Source of the DNA: an uncultured Prevotella sp.
GTDB lineage: Bacteria > Bacteroidota > Bacteroidia > Bacteroidales > Bacteroidaceae
Length of the DNA stretch: 36,964 bases
Assembly (NCBI GenBank): GCA_947304695.1
Contig: CAMZBS010000010.1
Location: 1-36,964, forward strand
Direction: 5' to 3'
The position numbers and the translations under genes are program-made. Under the pieces are notes generated by a model, which was given only the letters and a program-made list of their open reading frames with translations, was not told the DNA's origin and did not search any database. How positions within the stretch are numbered: the stretch's first letter is position 1; every line of letters starts with the position of its first letter. Shown here in pieces: positions 30,710-36,964 of this stretch.

Positions 30710-31798
30710 GTGTTGTATAAGGCATTTCTTCTGATACTCAGCCTCCTGTGCCTGCCTGTTGCGGCTGTGGCCGAGGAGGATACTGAAGCCGCCATCAGCC
30801 GACTTCGGGAGCAGGCACGCTTCTACTCCCTACAGGCTGATAGCTTCCACCGTGCTGGCAACGACACGCAGGCCTACCTGCTGTTCAAGCGAGGCAAGAG
30901 CATAGCCGATACCGTTCGTAACTTGCAGCATGACCAGTTCATCAAGGAGAGCCAGCGCCGCATGACGGAATTATATCGATTCCGCCTGGTGTCAATCCTA
31001 ATACTCCTGCTCCTGGCCACCATTGCCGTGGGCATCTACGTCATCCGTCGCCAGCAGCGACACAACCGTGAGCTCACCAAGGCCCACCTGTCGGAACAGA
31101 AGGCACTGGAAGAGGCCGAAAGGGCATTGAGGGTGAAGCGTGACTTTCTGAACAACATCAGCCACGAGATGCGCACGCCGCTCAACTCAATCAATGGCTT
31201 CTCAGAGGTACTGGCCATGCAGGACTTGGAACTGAGCCAGGAAGAGAAGATAGACTTGAGCCGTCGCATCAGCGAAAACACACAGTTGCTGACCAACATC
31301 ATTGAAAACATGATTGAGCTGTCGCGAGCCGAGAACATCACTGCGCTCGAAAAGACAGAGATGATAGCGCCCAATGCCGTGGGACGTGAGGTGTGCCAGC
31401 ATCTGAAAGACGAGGCAAGGAAGGGCGTGGAACTGCTGTTCGACACGTCGCTGGCCGACGACTTCTTCGTGGCCACCAACCGGATGGCCTTGGGGAAAGT
31501 GCTGACACAGCTCATGAAAAACGCACTCTGCTTCACCGTCAAGGGCAGTGTCACGCTGGGTGTCAGGCTTGAAGCCTCAGACGTGGTCTTCACTGTCACC
31601 GACACGGGGCCTGGCATCGGCAAGGAATATCTGGAGCATCTCTTCGACCTGTTTATCAACACGCAGGACGATGTGAAGACCACTGGCATGGGACTGAGCA
31701 TTTGCCAGCGGCTGACCAACCTACTGGGAGGCACTATCTGCCTTGAGCACACGTCGCCGGAGGGCAGCTGCTTCTCGGTGCGCATACCCAAAAACTGA
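30710..31798 (+). CDS. Orphan membrane sensor histidine kinase
   Basis: 362 residues. A signal peptide (~1-21) leads into a short periplasmic helical sensor (~22-90, resembling a single TPR-like helix pair: ARFYSLQADSFHRAGNDTQAYLLFKRGKSI). One membrane helix (~93-112) and a coiled linker follow. The kinase core has the H-box FLNNISHEMRTPLNS with H152, N-box QLMKNALCF, G1 box TDTGPGIG, F-box LFDLFI and G2 box TGMGLSIC, all apparently intact. There is no response regulator next to it. Translation probably starts at GTG 30710; TTG at 30713 is also possible, and no ATG is in a good position. The unit may continue into yicC 23 bp downstream. Confidence 0.88.
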   Translation: MLYKAFLLILSLLCLPVAAVAEEDTEAAISRLREQARFYSLQADSFHRAGNDTQAYLLFKRGKSIADTVRNLQHDQFIKESQRRMTELYRFRLVSILILLLLATIAVGIYVIRRQQRHNRELTKAHLSEQKALEEAERALRVKRDFLNNISHEMRTPLNSINGFSEVLAMQDLELSQEEKIDLSRRISENTQLLTNIIENMIELSRAENITALEKTEMIAPNAVGREVCQHLKDEARKGVELLFDTSLADDFFVATNRMALGKVLTQLMKNALCFTVKGSVTLGVRLEASDVVFTVTDTGPGIGKEYLEHLFDLFINTQDDVKTTGMGLSICQRLTNLLGGTICLEHTSPEGSCFSVRIPKN

Positions 31799-31821
31799 AA
31801 CATCATAACAAAAAACAAACA

Positions 31822-32697
31822 ATGATACAATCAATGACGGGCTACGGTAAGGCGGTCGTGGCCTATAAAGACAAGAAGATAAACGCCGAAATCAAGTCGC
31901 TCAACTCGAAGCAGCTGGACCTGCAGACACGCATCGCACCGCTCTACCGCGAGAAGGAAATGGAAATACGCCAGATGATTGCCGCACAACTGGAGCGTGG
32001 CAAGGTGGACTTCAGCCTGTGGATAGAAAAAGATACGGGAGTAGACGCAACGCCAGTGAACGCAGCATTGGTAGAAAACTACTATAACCAGCTGAAGAGC
32101 ATCACTGAGCGGGTGGGCATCCCAGAGCCGCAGGACTGGATGCAGACGCTCACCCGGATGCCCGACGTGCTGACGAAGACCGAGCAGGAGGTGCTCAGCG
32201 AGGAAGAATGGGAAGCAGCGCGGCAGGCAGTAGTGACTGCCATCGAAGCATTGGTGGACTTCCGCAAACAGGAAGGTGCCGCGCTGGAGAAGAAGTTCGG
32301 TGAGAAGATAGACAACATCGAGCGACTGCTGGCTGAGATTGAGCCTTACGAAAAGAACCGCGTGGAGAAGATACGGCAGCGCATCGTGGACGGACTGCAG
32401 CAGATTCCCGGAGTGGAATACGACAAGAACCGACTGGAACAGGAGCTCATCTACTACATCGAGAAACTCGACATCAGCGAAGAGAAACAGCGACTCACCA
32501 ACCACCTGAAGTACTTCCGCGAGACCATGCGCGACGGTCACGGCCAGGGAAAGAAGCTGGGCTTCATCGCCCAGGAAATGGGCCGTGAAATCAACACCAC
32601 CGGCTCAAAGTCGAACCAAGCCGAGATGCAGAACATCGTGGTCCAGATGAAAGACGAATTGGAACAGATCAAGGAACAGGTGTTGAATGCGCTGTAA
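31822..32697 (+). CDS. yicC: YicC family endoribonuclease-like protein
   Basis: 291 residues, the normal family length. It opens MIQSMTGYGKAVV and ends with the conserved DUF1732 region (NTTGSKSNQAEMQNIVVQMKDELEQIKEQ). GLQQIPGVEYDKNRLEQELIYY and HGQGKKLGFIAQEMGREINT are diagnostic. E. coli YicC has been described as a ribonuclease acting on RNA decay; activity here is inferred from family. The order yicC-gmk-nadD is common in Bacteroidetes, and here the DUF559 unit lies between the first two. The stop codon is directly followed by a GC-rich repeat. Confidence 0.93.
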   Translation: MIQSMTGYGKAVVAYKDKKINAEIKSLNSKQLDLQTRIAPLYREKEMEIRQMIAAQLERGKVDFSLWIEKDTGVDATPVNAALVENYYNQLKSITERVGIPEPQDWMQTLTRMPDVLTKTEQEVLSEEEWEAARQAVVTAIEALVDFRKQEGAALEKKFGEKIDNIERLLAEIEPYEKNRVEKIRQRIVDGLQQIPGVEYDKNRLEQELIYYIEKLDISEEKQRLTNHLKYFRETMRDGHGQGKKLGFIAQEMGREINTTGSKSNQAEMQNIVVQMKDELEQIKEQVLNAL

Positions 32698-32698
32698 A

Positions 32699-32728
32699 CC
32701 CCTCCCGGCCTCCCCGAGAGGGAGGAGG
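32699..32728. repeat. Left GC-rich palindromic end of the DUF559 unit
   Basis: It contains CCTCCC (32709-32714) and GGGAGG (32720-32725) around a 5-nt loop, preceded by CCCCTCCCGG. The complement resembles 33216-33244. A further related G-rich stretch (CTCAGGGGGAGAGG) lies at 32761-32774. Confidence 0.6.
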
Positions 32729-32779
32729 ACCTAGCGGAGCGATAACCTTCTATGGCTTTCCTCAGGGGGAGAGGCTTGA

Positions 32780-32787
32780 TATATTTG
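32780..32787 (+). promoter_or_regulatory. Possible promoter box of the DUF559-gmk frame
   Basis: TATATTTG is an exact TAnnTTTG match and ends 10 nt before the ATG at 32798. If active, it would drive both the nuclease-like domain and guanylate kinase. Confidence 0.45.
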
Positions 32788-32797
32788 TTGTGCAGAG

Positions 32798-33811
32798 ATG
32801 GCAAAGTTTGGATATGAAACAACGGATGGTTCAACATATCGTTTGTTGCTGCGGAATGCTAAAAGTAATAGACGTTATGCAACACAGGCGGAGGCCCTTC
32901 TGTGGGAATATTTGCGCAGAGAACAATTAGGCGTAAGATTTCGCAGACAACATCCTATTGATGGCTATATTCCCGATTTTGTTTGTCTTAAAAAACGATT
33001 GGTTGTTGAAGTAGATGGAGGATATCATTTCATAGAAGACCAGCAAGTCTCCGACGAAGAGAGAACACACTTTCTTAATCAACATGGTTTTGAAGTTGTG
33101 CGTTTTACAAATGCTCAAGTTCTTGGCAATATTGACGAAGTAATTACAGAAATAAAAAATATAATAATGAGCAAACCAGATTTCATGTTACAGTCGGAAA
33201 ACAATCCGCTAGGCACTCCCCTCCCTCGGAGGGGTCGGGGGAGGTTGATTATCTTTAGTGCACCATCAGGAAGTGGAAAGTCTACAATCGTGAACTGGCT
33301 GATGCAGGAACACCCGGAACTGAATTTGTGCTTTTCTGTTTCCTGCACGTCGCGTGCTCCCCGTGGAACAGAACAAAACGGGGTGGAGTACTTCTTCTTG
33401 TCACCAGAAGAGTTTAAGAGTAAAATTGAGAACAATGAATTTCTTGAGTATGAGGAAGTCTATGAGAACCGCTTTTACGGAACTCTTAAATCACAGGTCG
33501 AGAAGCAACTGAACGCTGGGCAGAATGTTATATTTGATGTCGACGTTAAAGGAGGTGTGAACATTAAGCAGTTCTATGGTCATGATGCGTTGAGCGTATT
33601 CATACAACCGCCATCAATTGATGAACTTCGAAAAAGGTTGACAGGACGAGCCACTGACAGTCAGGAAGCGATAGAAACAAGATTGGCTAAAGCCTCGTAT
33701 GAACTTACCTTCGCGAAGCAATTTGATACAGTGATTATCAATGACGATTTAGAGACAGCCCAAAATGAGACTTTGAATGTCATAACTCGTTTCCTTCATG
33801 CCAACAGCTAA
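32798..33811 (+). CDS. gmk: DUF559 nuclease-like domain fused in frame to guanylate kinase
   Basis: 337 residues. Residues ~10-123 are a DUF559 (Vsr-like PD-(D/E)XK) domain: AEALLWEYLRREQLGVRFRRQ, then YIPDFVCLKKRLVVEVDGGYH with the PD and E-x-D motifs. Residues 124-149 are a linker partly translated from the GC-rich repeat (NPLGTPLPRRGRGR). Residues 150-337 are a complete guanylate kinase: LIIFSAPSGSGKST with K161, SCTSRAPRGTEQNGVEYFF, FLEYEEVYENRFYG, and GRATDSQE in the lid. It phosphorylates GMP to GDP and should be essential. Ordinary Gmk starts just before LIIFSAPSG, so here the native start is missing. ATG at 33167 (residue 124) could give a nearly normal enzyme if used internally. It overlaps nadD by 14 bp. 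Confidence 0.88.
   Translation: MAKFGYETTDGSTYRLLLRNAKSNRRYATQAEALLWEYLRREQLGVRFRRQHPIDGYIPDFVCLKKRLVVEVDGGYHFIEDQQVSDEERTHFLNQHGFEVVRFTNAQVLGNIDEVITEIKNIIMSKPDFMLQSENNPLGTPLPRRGRGRLIIFSAPSGSGKSTIVNWLMQEHPELNLCFSVSCTSRAPRGTEQNGVEYFFLSPEEFKSKIENNEFLEYEEVYENRFYGTLKSQVEKQLNAGQNVIFDVDVKGGVNIKQFYGHDALSVFIQPPSIDELRKRLTGRATDSQEAIETRLAKASYELTFAKQFDTVIINDDLETAQNETLNVITRFLHANS
33216..33244. repeat. Right GC-rich palindromic end of the DUF559 unit, inside the gmk frame
   Basis: Perfect 7-bp stem, CCCCTCC (33218-33224) with GGAGGGG (33228-33234), then a G-rich tail ending at 33244. The next codon (33245) is the first conserved guanylate kinase residue. Confidence 0.62.
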
Positions 33812-34400
33812 TAGCCAGCAGCTGACAGCCCCCAGAATAGGTCTCTTCGGTGGTTCCTTCAATCCCATCCACAACGGCCACATTGCCCTGGCCCGCCAGC
33901 TACGCCAATTGGCCGGGCTCGATGAGGTGTGGTTCATGGTCTCTCCGCAGAACCCGTTGAAGCAGGGACGCAGCGACCTGCTCGACGACCGCCTGCGCTA
34001 TCAGCTGGCCCGTGTCGCCCTGCATGGCGAGGAAGGATTGGCAGCCTGCGACTACGAACTGCATCTGCCGAGGCCCAGCTACACCTGGAACACCCTGCAG
34101 CATCTGCGTCACGACTACCCCGACCACACCTTTATATTAATAATAGGTGGCGACAACTGGCAGAACTTCCATCGCTGGTACAAGGCCGATGACATCCTCC
34201 GCGACTATCAAATCGTCATCTATCCCCGTCGCGGTAGCAACATCGACTGCCCATCACTTCCTTCCAATGTTACCATTGCCGATACAGCCCTGCTCGACAT
34301 CAGCAGCACCGAGGTGCGCCAGCTGCTACAATCAGGACAAAGCATCCAGGGCCGCGTCCCCACAGCCATCGCACCTTTGGTACGCAGGATGTACGGGTGA
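33798..34400 (+). CDS. nadD: Nicotinate-nucleotide adenylyltransferase
   Basis: 200 residues. It adenylates nicotinate mononucleotide to deamido-NAD in NAD synthesis, in the cytosol. IGLFGGSFNPIHNGHIALA contains the HxGH motif (H25, H28), GGDNWQNFHRWYKAD is the NadD-type substrate region, and LDISSTEVRQLL (ISSTEVR at 168-174) is the nucleotide-binding motif. The first ~12 residues (MPTANSQQLTAP) are poorly conserved. The start overlaps the gmk stop by 14 bp, so the two are co-transcribed. No other in-frame start fits the conserved N-terminus better. Confidence 0.95.
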   Translation: MPTANSQQLTAPRIGLFGGSFNPIHNGHIALARQLRQLAGLDEVWFMVSPQNPLKQGRSDLLDDRLRYQLARVALHGEEGLAACDYELHLPRPSYTWNTLQHLRHDYPDHTFILIIGGDNWQNFHRWYKADDILRDYQIVIYPRRGSNIDCPSLPSNVTIADTALLDISSTEVRQLLQSGQSIQGRVPTAIAPLVRRMYG

Positions 34401-34449
34401 TTCCCCGTATTTTCCACTCCATTTCCTTGGCTGTTTCGTTTTTTCTTCC

Positions 34450-34458
34450 TATCTTTGC
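34450..34458 (+). promoter_or_regulatory. -7 box of the AAA-ATPase-like gene
   Basis: TATCTTTGC, 18 nt before the ATG at 34477. It sits downstream of the longer open frame start at 34147, supporting the later start. Confidence 0.65.
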
Positions 34459-34476
34459 CGCAAAGAAAGACAATTT

Positions 34477-36030
34477 ATGGAAATGAAGAAGTATCCAATA
34501 GGAATTCAGAGCTTTGAAGAGCTTAGAAAAGGTGGCTATTTGTATATTGATAAAACCTCTTTGATATACAAAATAGCAGTAGCTGGAAAATACTATTTCT
34601 TCAGCCGCCCGCGCCGTTTTGGAAAAAGCCTGTTGGTGAACACACTGAAAGCCTACTTCGAAGGAAAATGTGAGTTGTTCGAAGGACTTGCCATTGAACA
34701 GTTAGAGAAGGAGTGGAATCGCTATCCCGTGTTGCACTTCGACTTCAGCACAGGAAAGTTCGAGACGCGCGACCTGCTCAGCAAGGCCATTGACTATAAG
34801 TTGTCAGAGTTCGAAAAGGAATATGGTTTGGAGAAAGGTGATTATCCCGTCAATGTGCGCATGACCCGCCTCATCAAGACAGCTTTTGAGAAGACAGGAC
34901 GTCAGGTGGTGATACTCGTTGACGAATACGACTCACCTATGCTGCAGCACATCGACAATGATGTCGAACAGGATGGCGTCAGGATGGAGATGCGCAACCT
35001 GTTCAGTCCCATCAAGGAAGCCGACCCGTGGTTGAGATTCGTCTTGCTGACAGGCATCACGAAGTTTTCGCAGATGAGCATCTTCAGCGAACTGAACAAC
35101 TTGGAAAACATCAGCATGGTTCCATTCTACGACACTCTCTGCGGCATTAGTGAAGAGGAACTGACCACACAGATGCGGCCCGATATTGAGATGCTGGCTC
35201 AAAGATATGGGGAAAGCTACGATGAAATGGTTCAGGAACTGAAGCAGATGTACGATGGTTATCATTTCAGCGAACAAAAGACGGACATATACAATCCTTT
35301 CAGTCTGCTAAATGCATTTAAAAGTCAAAAGTTGTCACCTTACTGGTTTGGCACTGGCACACCCACGTTTTTGACAAAGCTCATCCACAAATTCAAGATG
35401 GATCTTCGTGATCTGGATGGCATCAGTTGCATGTCAACCCGTTTCGACCAGCCGGTGGAGCATGTGGCCGATCCTGTTCCAGTGCTTTATCAGAGCGGCT
35501 ATCTGACCATCAAGGACTATAACCGCCAACGTGACACCTATGTCTTAGGCTTCCCCAACTTGGAAGTCCGTCGTGGCTTTGCTAACAGCCTGTTTGAATA
35601 CGCCAATCCTGGAAAAGCATCTGAACGCGACTGGCTGTACATGTCCTATCAGGATTTTAAGGAAGATGACGACCTGCCAGCGTTTGTTGAGGCGATAAAA
35701 ACATTCTACTCCAGCGTATCCTATCAACTTTCCAATGATAATGAGCGTCATTACCAGGCACTTCTCTATACCTTGCTTGTGGCCTTTGGTGCCGACGTAC
35801 AGCCAGAGGTGGCAACAGCCAAAGGCCGTGCCGACATTGTACTGAAAATGCCCGCTGCTGTTTATGTTTTTGAACTGAAATACGGCAAGACAGCCGCTGA
35901 AGCTCTGGCCCAGATTAATGATCGCGGCTATGCCCTCGCATACCAGAAAGACGGCCAGCGCATAGTAAAAGTAGGCATCAACTTCAGTCCCGAGACCCAC
36001 AACATTGATGAGTGGGTGAGTGAAGAATGA
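34477..36030 (+). CDS. AAA-ATPase-like protein with C-terminal PDDEXK_9 nuclease-like domain
   Basis: 517 residues. It opens with the family signature YPIGIQSFEELRKGGYLYIDKT. A divergent P-loop, FFSRPRRFGKSLLV (K50), and Walker B ILVDEYDSPM (D149, E150) follow. Sensor-like LLTGITKFSQMSIFSELNNL and the middle block YDGYHFSE complete the AAA-ATPase-like region (to ~330). The C-terminal ~130 residues are PDDEXK_9: GRADIVL with D453, then VYVFELKYGK with E466 and K468, then the Gln-containing helix AEALAQINDRGYALAY. The family is abundant and multicopy in Bacteroidetes; its role is not established, with proposals including defence or mobile-element biology. The start at 34477 agrees with homologues and the promoter box. 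Confidence 0.9.
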   Translation: MEMKKYPIGIQSFEELRKGGYLYIDKTSLIYKIAVAGKYYFFSRPRRFGKSLLVNTLKAYFEGKCELFEGLAIEQLEKEWNRYPVLHFDFSTGKFETRDLLSKAIDYKLSEFEKEYGLEKGDYPVNVRMTRLIKTAFEKTGRQVVILVDEYDSPMLQHIDNDVEQDGVRMEMRNLFSPIKEADPWLRFVLLTGITKFSQMSIFSELNNLENISMVPFYDTLCGISEEELTTQMRPDIEMLAQRYGESYDEMVQELKQMYDGYHFSEQKTDIYNPFSLLNAFKSQKLSPYWFGTGTPTFLTKLIHKFKMDLRDLDGISCMSTRFDQPVEHVADPVPVLYQSGYLTIKDYNRQRDTYVLGFPNLEVRRGFANSLFEYANPGKASERDWLYMSYQDFKEDDDLPAFVEAIKTFYSSVSYQLSNDNERHYQALLYTLLVAFGADVQPEVATAKGRADIVLKMPAAVYVFELKYGKTAAEALAQINDRGYALAYQKDGQRIVKVGINFSPETHNIDEWVSEE

Positions 36031-36094
36031 GAACAACTACAGCATACAATTGATAACGACATGAAAAATGTAGTATCAGTACACAGGACAGTAT

Positions 36095-36964
36095 ATGGTA
36101 ACAATTGCAAATCCGATTTATGACATTGTGTTCAAGTATCTCATGGAAGATGAACGCATAGCACGGACTATTCTATCGGCTCTGTTGAAGATGGATATTG
36201 TCCACGTTGAGGTACGCCCCCATGAATATGCTAACACAAAGCGTGACACACTCTCAGTGTTCCGCATCGACTTTGGAGCGACGGTTCGGAACAGTGACGG
36301 TTCGGAACAGCTCATATTGGTGGAGCTTCAGAAGACCTGGCTTGAAACCGAGACGTTGCGCTTCCGTCAGTACTTAGGCGTTCAATACCAGAACCCGAAA
36401 AATGTCATTGGCGAAGGGCACGACTGCCACGCCCTGCCCATGGTAGCTATTTACCTGTTGGGTCACAAAGTAGGTGACATTGAGGAACCAGTCCTGTATG
36501 TCCAACATAAGGCTTTTGACTACGAGGATCGTCCCGTCACTAAGGGACTGCCCGACCCGTTTGTTGATAGCTTGACCCACGACAGCGTCATTGTTCAGAT
36601 TCCCCGTCTCCACGGTCAAGTCAACACACGATTGGATAAAGTGTTGAGCATTTTCGATCAGACCCGAAAAAGCAAGGAAAGCCAGCAGGTGTTAAACTTA
36701 GATGACAGCCTCTATGCTGGCGATGCTGAAATGGAGCATATTGTTCACCGATTGCTTATGGCCACCACCGATTCCGATGTTCGTCAAGACATGAATGTTG
36801 AAGATGAGTATTTTTCTGTCATTGAGAAACGAGACACCGAAATAATGATGCGTGACCGCAAATTGGCTGAGCAGCAAGTTCAGCTAAGTGAGCAGCAGAC
36901 TCAGCTAAGTGAGCAGCAGACTCAGTTGAATGAGCAGCAGACTCAGTTGAATGAGCAGCAGACT
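36095..36964 (+). CDS. PDDEXK_2/Rpn-like nuclease family transposase-type protein, 3' end outside window
   Basis: 290 residues to the window edge without a stop. It opens MVTIANPIYDIVFKYLMEDERIARTIL, the common N-terminus of the PD-(D/E)XK family transposase group. The nuclease-like core is FRIDFGATV (D59) and LILVELQKTW (E77, Q79, K80), consistent with the D...ExQ form. LRFRQYLGVQYQNP and VAIYLLGHKVG are further family stretches. The C-terminal part turns into a glutamine-rich heptad repeat cut by the window end. Related Rpn proteins promote recombination and cleave DNA in E. coli; activity here is inferred. No promoter was seen in the 64 bp after the AAA-ATPase-like gene, so they may be co-transcribed. 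Confidence 0.82.
   Translation, partial: MVTIANPIYDIVFKYLMEDERIARTILSALLKMDIVHVEVRPHEYANTKRDTLSVFRIDFGATVRNSDGSEQLILVELQKTWLETETLRFRQYLGVQYQNPKNVIGEGHDCHALPMVAIYLLGHKVGDIEEPVLYVQHKAFDYEDRPVTKGLPDPFVDSLTHDSVIVQIPRLHGQVNTRLDKVLSIFDQTRKSKESQQVLNLDDSLYAGDAEMEHIVHRLLMATTDSDVRQDMNVEDEYFSVIEKRDTEIMMRDRKLAEQQVQLSEQQTQLSEQQTQLNEQQTQLNEQQT
36863..36964 (+). repeat. 21-bp in-frame tandem repeat coding a heptad (LxEQQTQ)n
   Basis: Four full 21-bp units (36863-36883, 36884-36904, 36905-36925, 36926-36946) and part of a fifth to the window end. Each codes seven residues, L-(A/S/N)-E-Q-Q-(V/T)-Q, giving Leu every seventh position as in a coiled coil. Units 2-3 and 4-5 are identical pairs, showing recent duplication. 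Confidence 0.9.

Larger units (their letters stand above)
32698..33244. mobile_element. Putative DUF559-bearing insertion bounded by GC-rich inverted repeats
   Basis: The ~550-bp stretch starts one base after the yicC stop and ends at the first conserved guanylate kinase codon. Its left end (32699-32728) and right end (33216-33244) are C-rich then G-rich palindromes and are roughly inverted copies of each other. Between them lie a promoter-like TATATTTG and an AT-rich DUF559 nuclease-like frame, in contrast to the more GC-rich neighbours. No target-site duplication was found. That it is a mobile unit is an inference from layout, composition and its position within a normally tight gene pair. 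Confidence 0.5.

Noticed and set aside
34147..34476. A 110-residue extension of the AAA-ATPase-like protein overlapping nadD.
   Set aside because: The extension is out of frame with nadD coding sense, has no motif, and precedes the promoter box at 34450-34458.
36863..36964. The CTCAGTTGA stretches in the heptad repeat looked like arms of the intergenic CCTCAGTTG repeat.
   Set aside because: The match is short, is explained by the coding repeat (ThrGlnLeuAsn codons), and lacks the inverted partner needed for a hairpin.
1..36964. CRISPR arrays, tRNA or rRNA genes, and complete insertion sequences with a DDE transposase.
   Set aside because: Reading the intergenic regions on both strands showed no spaced direct repeats, cloverleaf-like sequence or transposase motif. 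The only array-like sequence is the coding heptad repeat.

Overview
The window looks like a chromosomal segment of a Bacteroidales bacterium, most likely Prevotella or a close relative. The evidence is the recurring Bacteroidetes-type promoter box TAnnTTTGC upstream of most transcription units, a type IX-secretion-like C-terminal tail on a secreted esterase, and the family content (DUF4294, LicD, AAA-ATPase-like/PDDEXK_9 and PDDEXK_2 proteins, serine-type sulfatase, yicC-gmk-nadD order). No rRNA, tRNA or CRISPR array was found. Coding density is high and no gene-free stretch exceeds 300 bases. The longest is about 250 bp around 28646-28892 and is described under its own features.

Layout. 1-3.2 kb: the 3' end of a GH43 glycoside hydrolase followed by a multidomain secreted SGNH esterase, probably a small hemicellulose-degradation operon. 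3.2-4.75 kb (minus): a hemolysin III family protein and a YitT family membrane protein, translationally coupled. 4.86-6.16 kb: miaB. 6.3-15.3 kb: a membrane-envelope block with a purple-acid-phosphatase-like phosphoesterase (minus), an operon of LtaS-like transferase, MsbA-like ABC exporter and second LtaS-like transferase (plus), and a PbgA/YejM-like membrane protein (minus). 15.46-26.9 kb: a surface-glycan/LPS locus. It holds an LpxL-like acyltransferase, a DegT-type sugar aminotransferase, a WaaP/Kdo-kinase-like protein, a WbbI/Gtf3-like glycosyltransferase, a GT10 glycosyltransferase and LicD (plus); a second LicD and a TagF-like glycerophosphotransferase (minus); a class V aminotransferase and a TagD-type cytidylyltransferase fused to a degenerate Gfo/Idh/MocA domain (plus); and UDP-galactopyranose mutase (minus). 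27.0-31.8 kb: an M28/glutaminyl-cyclase-like lipoprotein, a DUF4294 protein, a 31-residue membrane peptide with its own promoter and terminator, a serine-type sulfatase and an orphan histidine kinase. 31.8-34.4 kb: yicC, a DUF559-guanylate kinase fusion and nadD. 34.5-36.96 kb: two different PD-(D/E)XK-family proteins, the second cut by the window end inside a heptad repeat.

How the genes may work together (inference). The 15-27 kb locus combines lipid acylation, sugar amination, galactofuranose supply, a likely galactofuranosyl/hexosyl transferase, fucosyltransferase-like activity and several enzymes that typically make or move CDP-activated phospho-alcohols. That predicts a glycolipid or LPS glycan carrying phosphodiester-linked substituents. 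The adjacent LtaS-like/ABC-exporter block may finish or decorate such a lipid on the periplasmic side.

The strongest oddities are: (i) the cytidylyltransferase/Gfo fusion with lost oxidoreductase active-site motifs; (ii) a DUF559 nuclease-like unit bounded by GC-rich inverted repeats and fused in frame to the essential gmk; (iii) a four-arm, two-hairpin repeat occupying every convergent gene junction that has room for it; (iv) several genes whose start codon lies only 3-4 nt after the promoter box, implying leaderless mRNAs; (v) two related bidirectional promoter regions at 7.7 and 15.4 kb; (vi) a stand-alone 31-residue membrane peptide gene.
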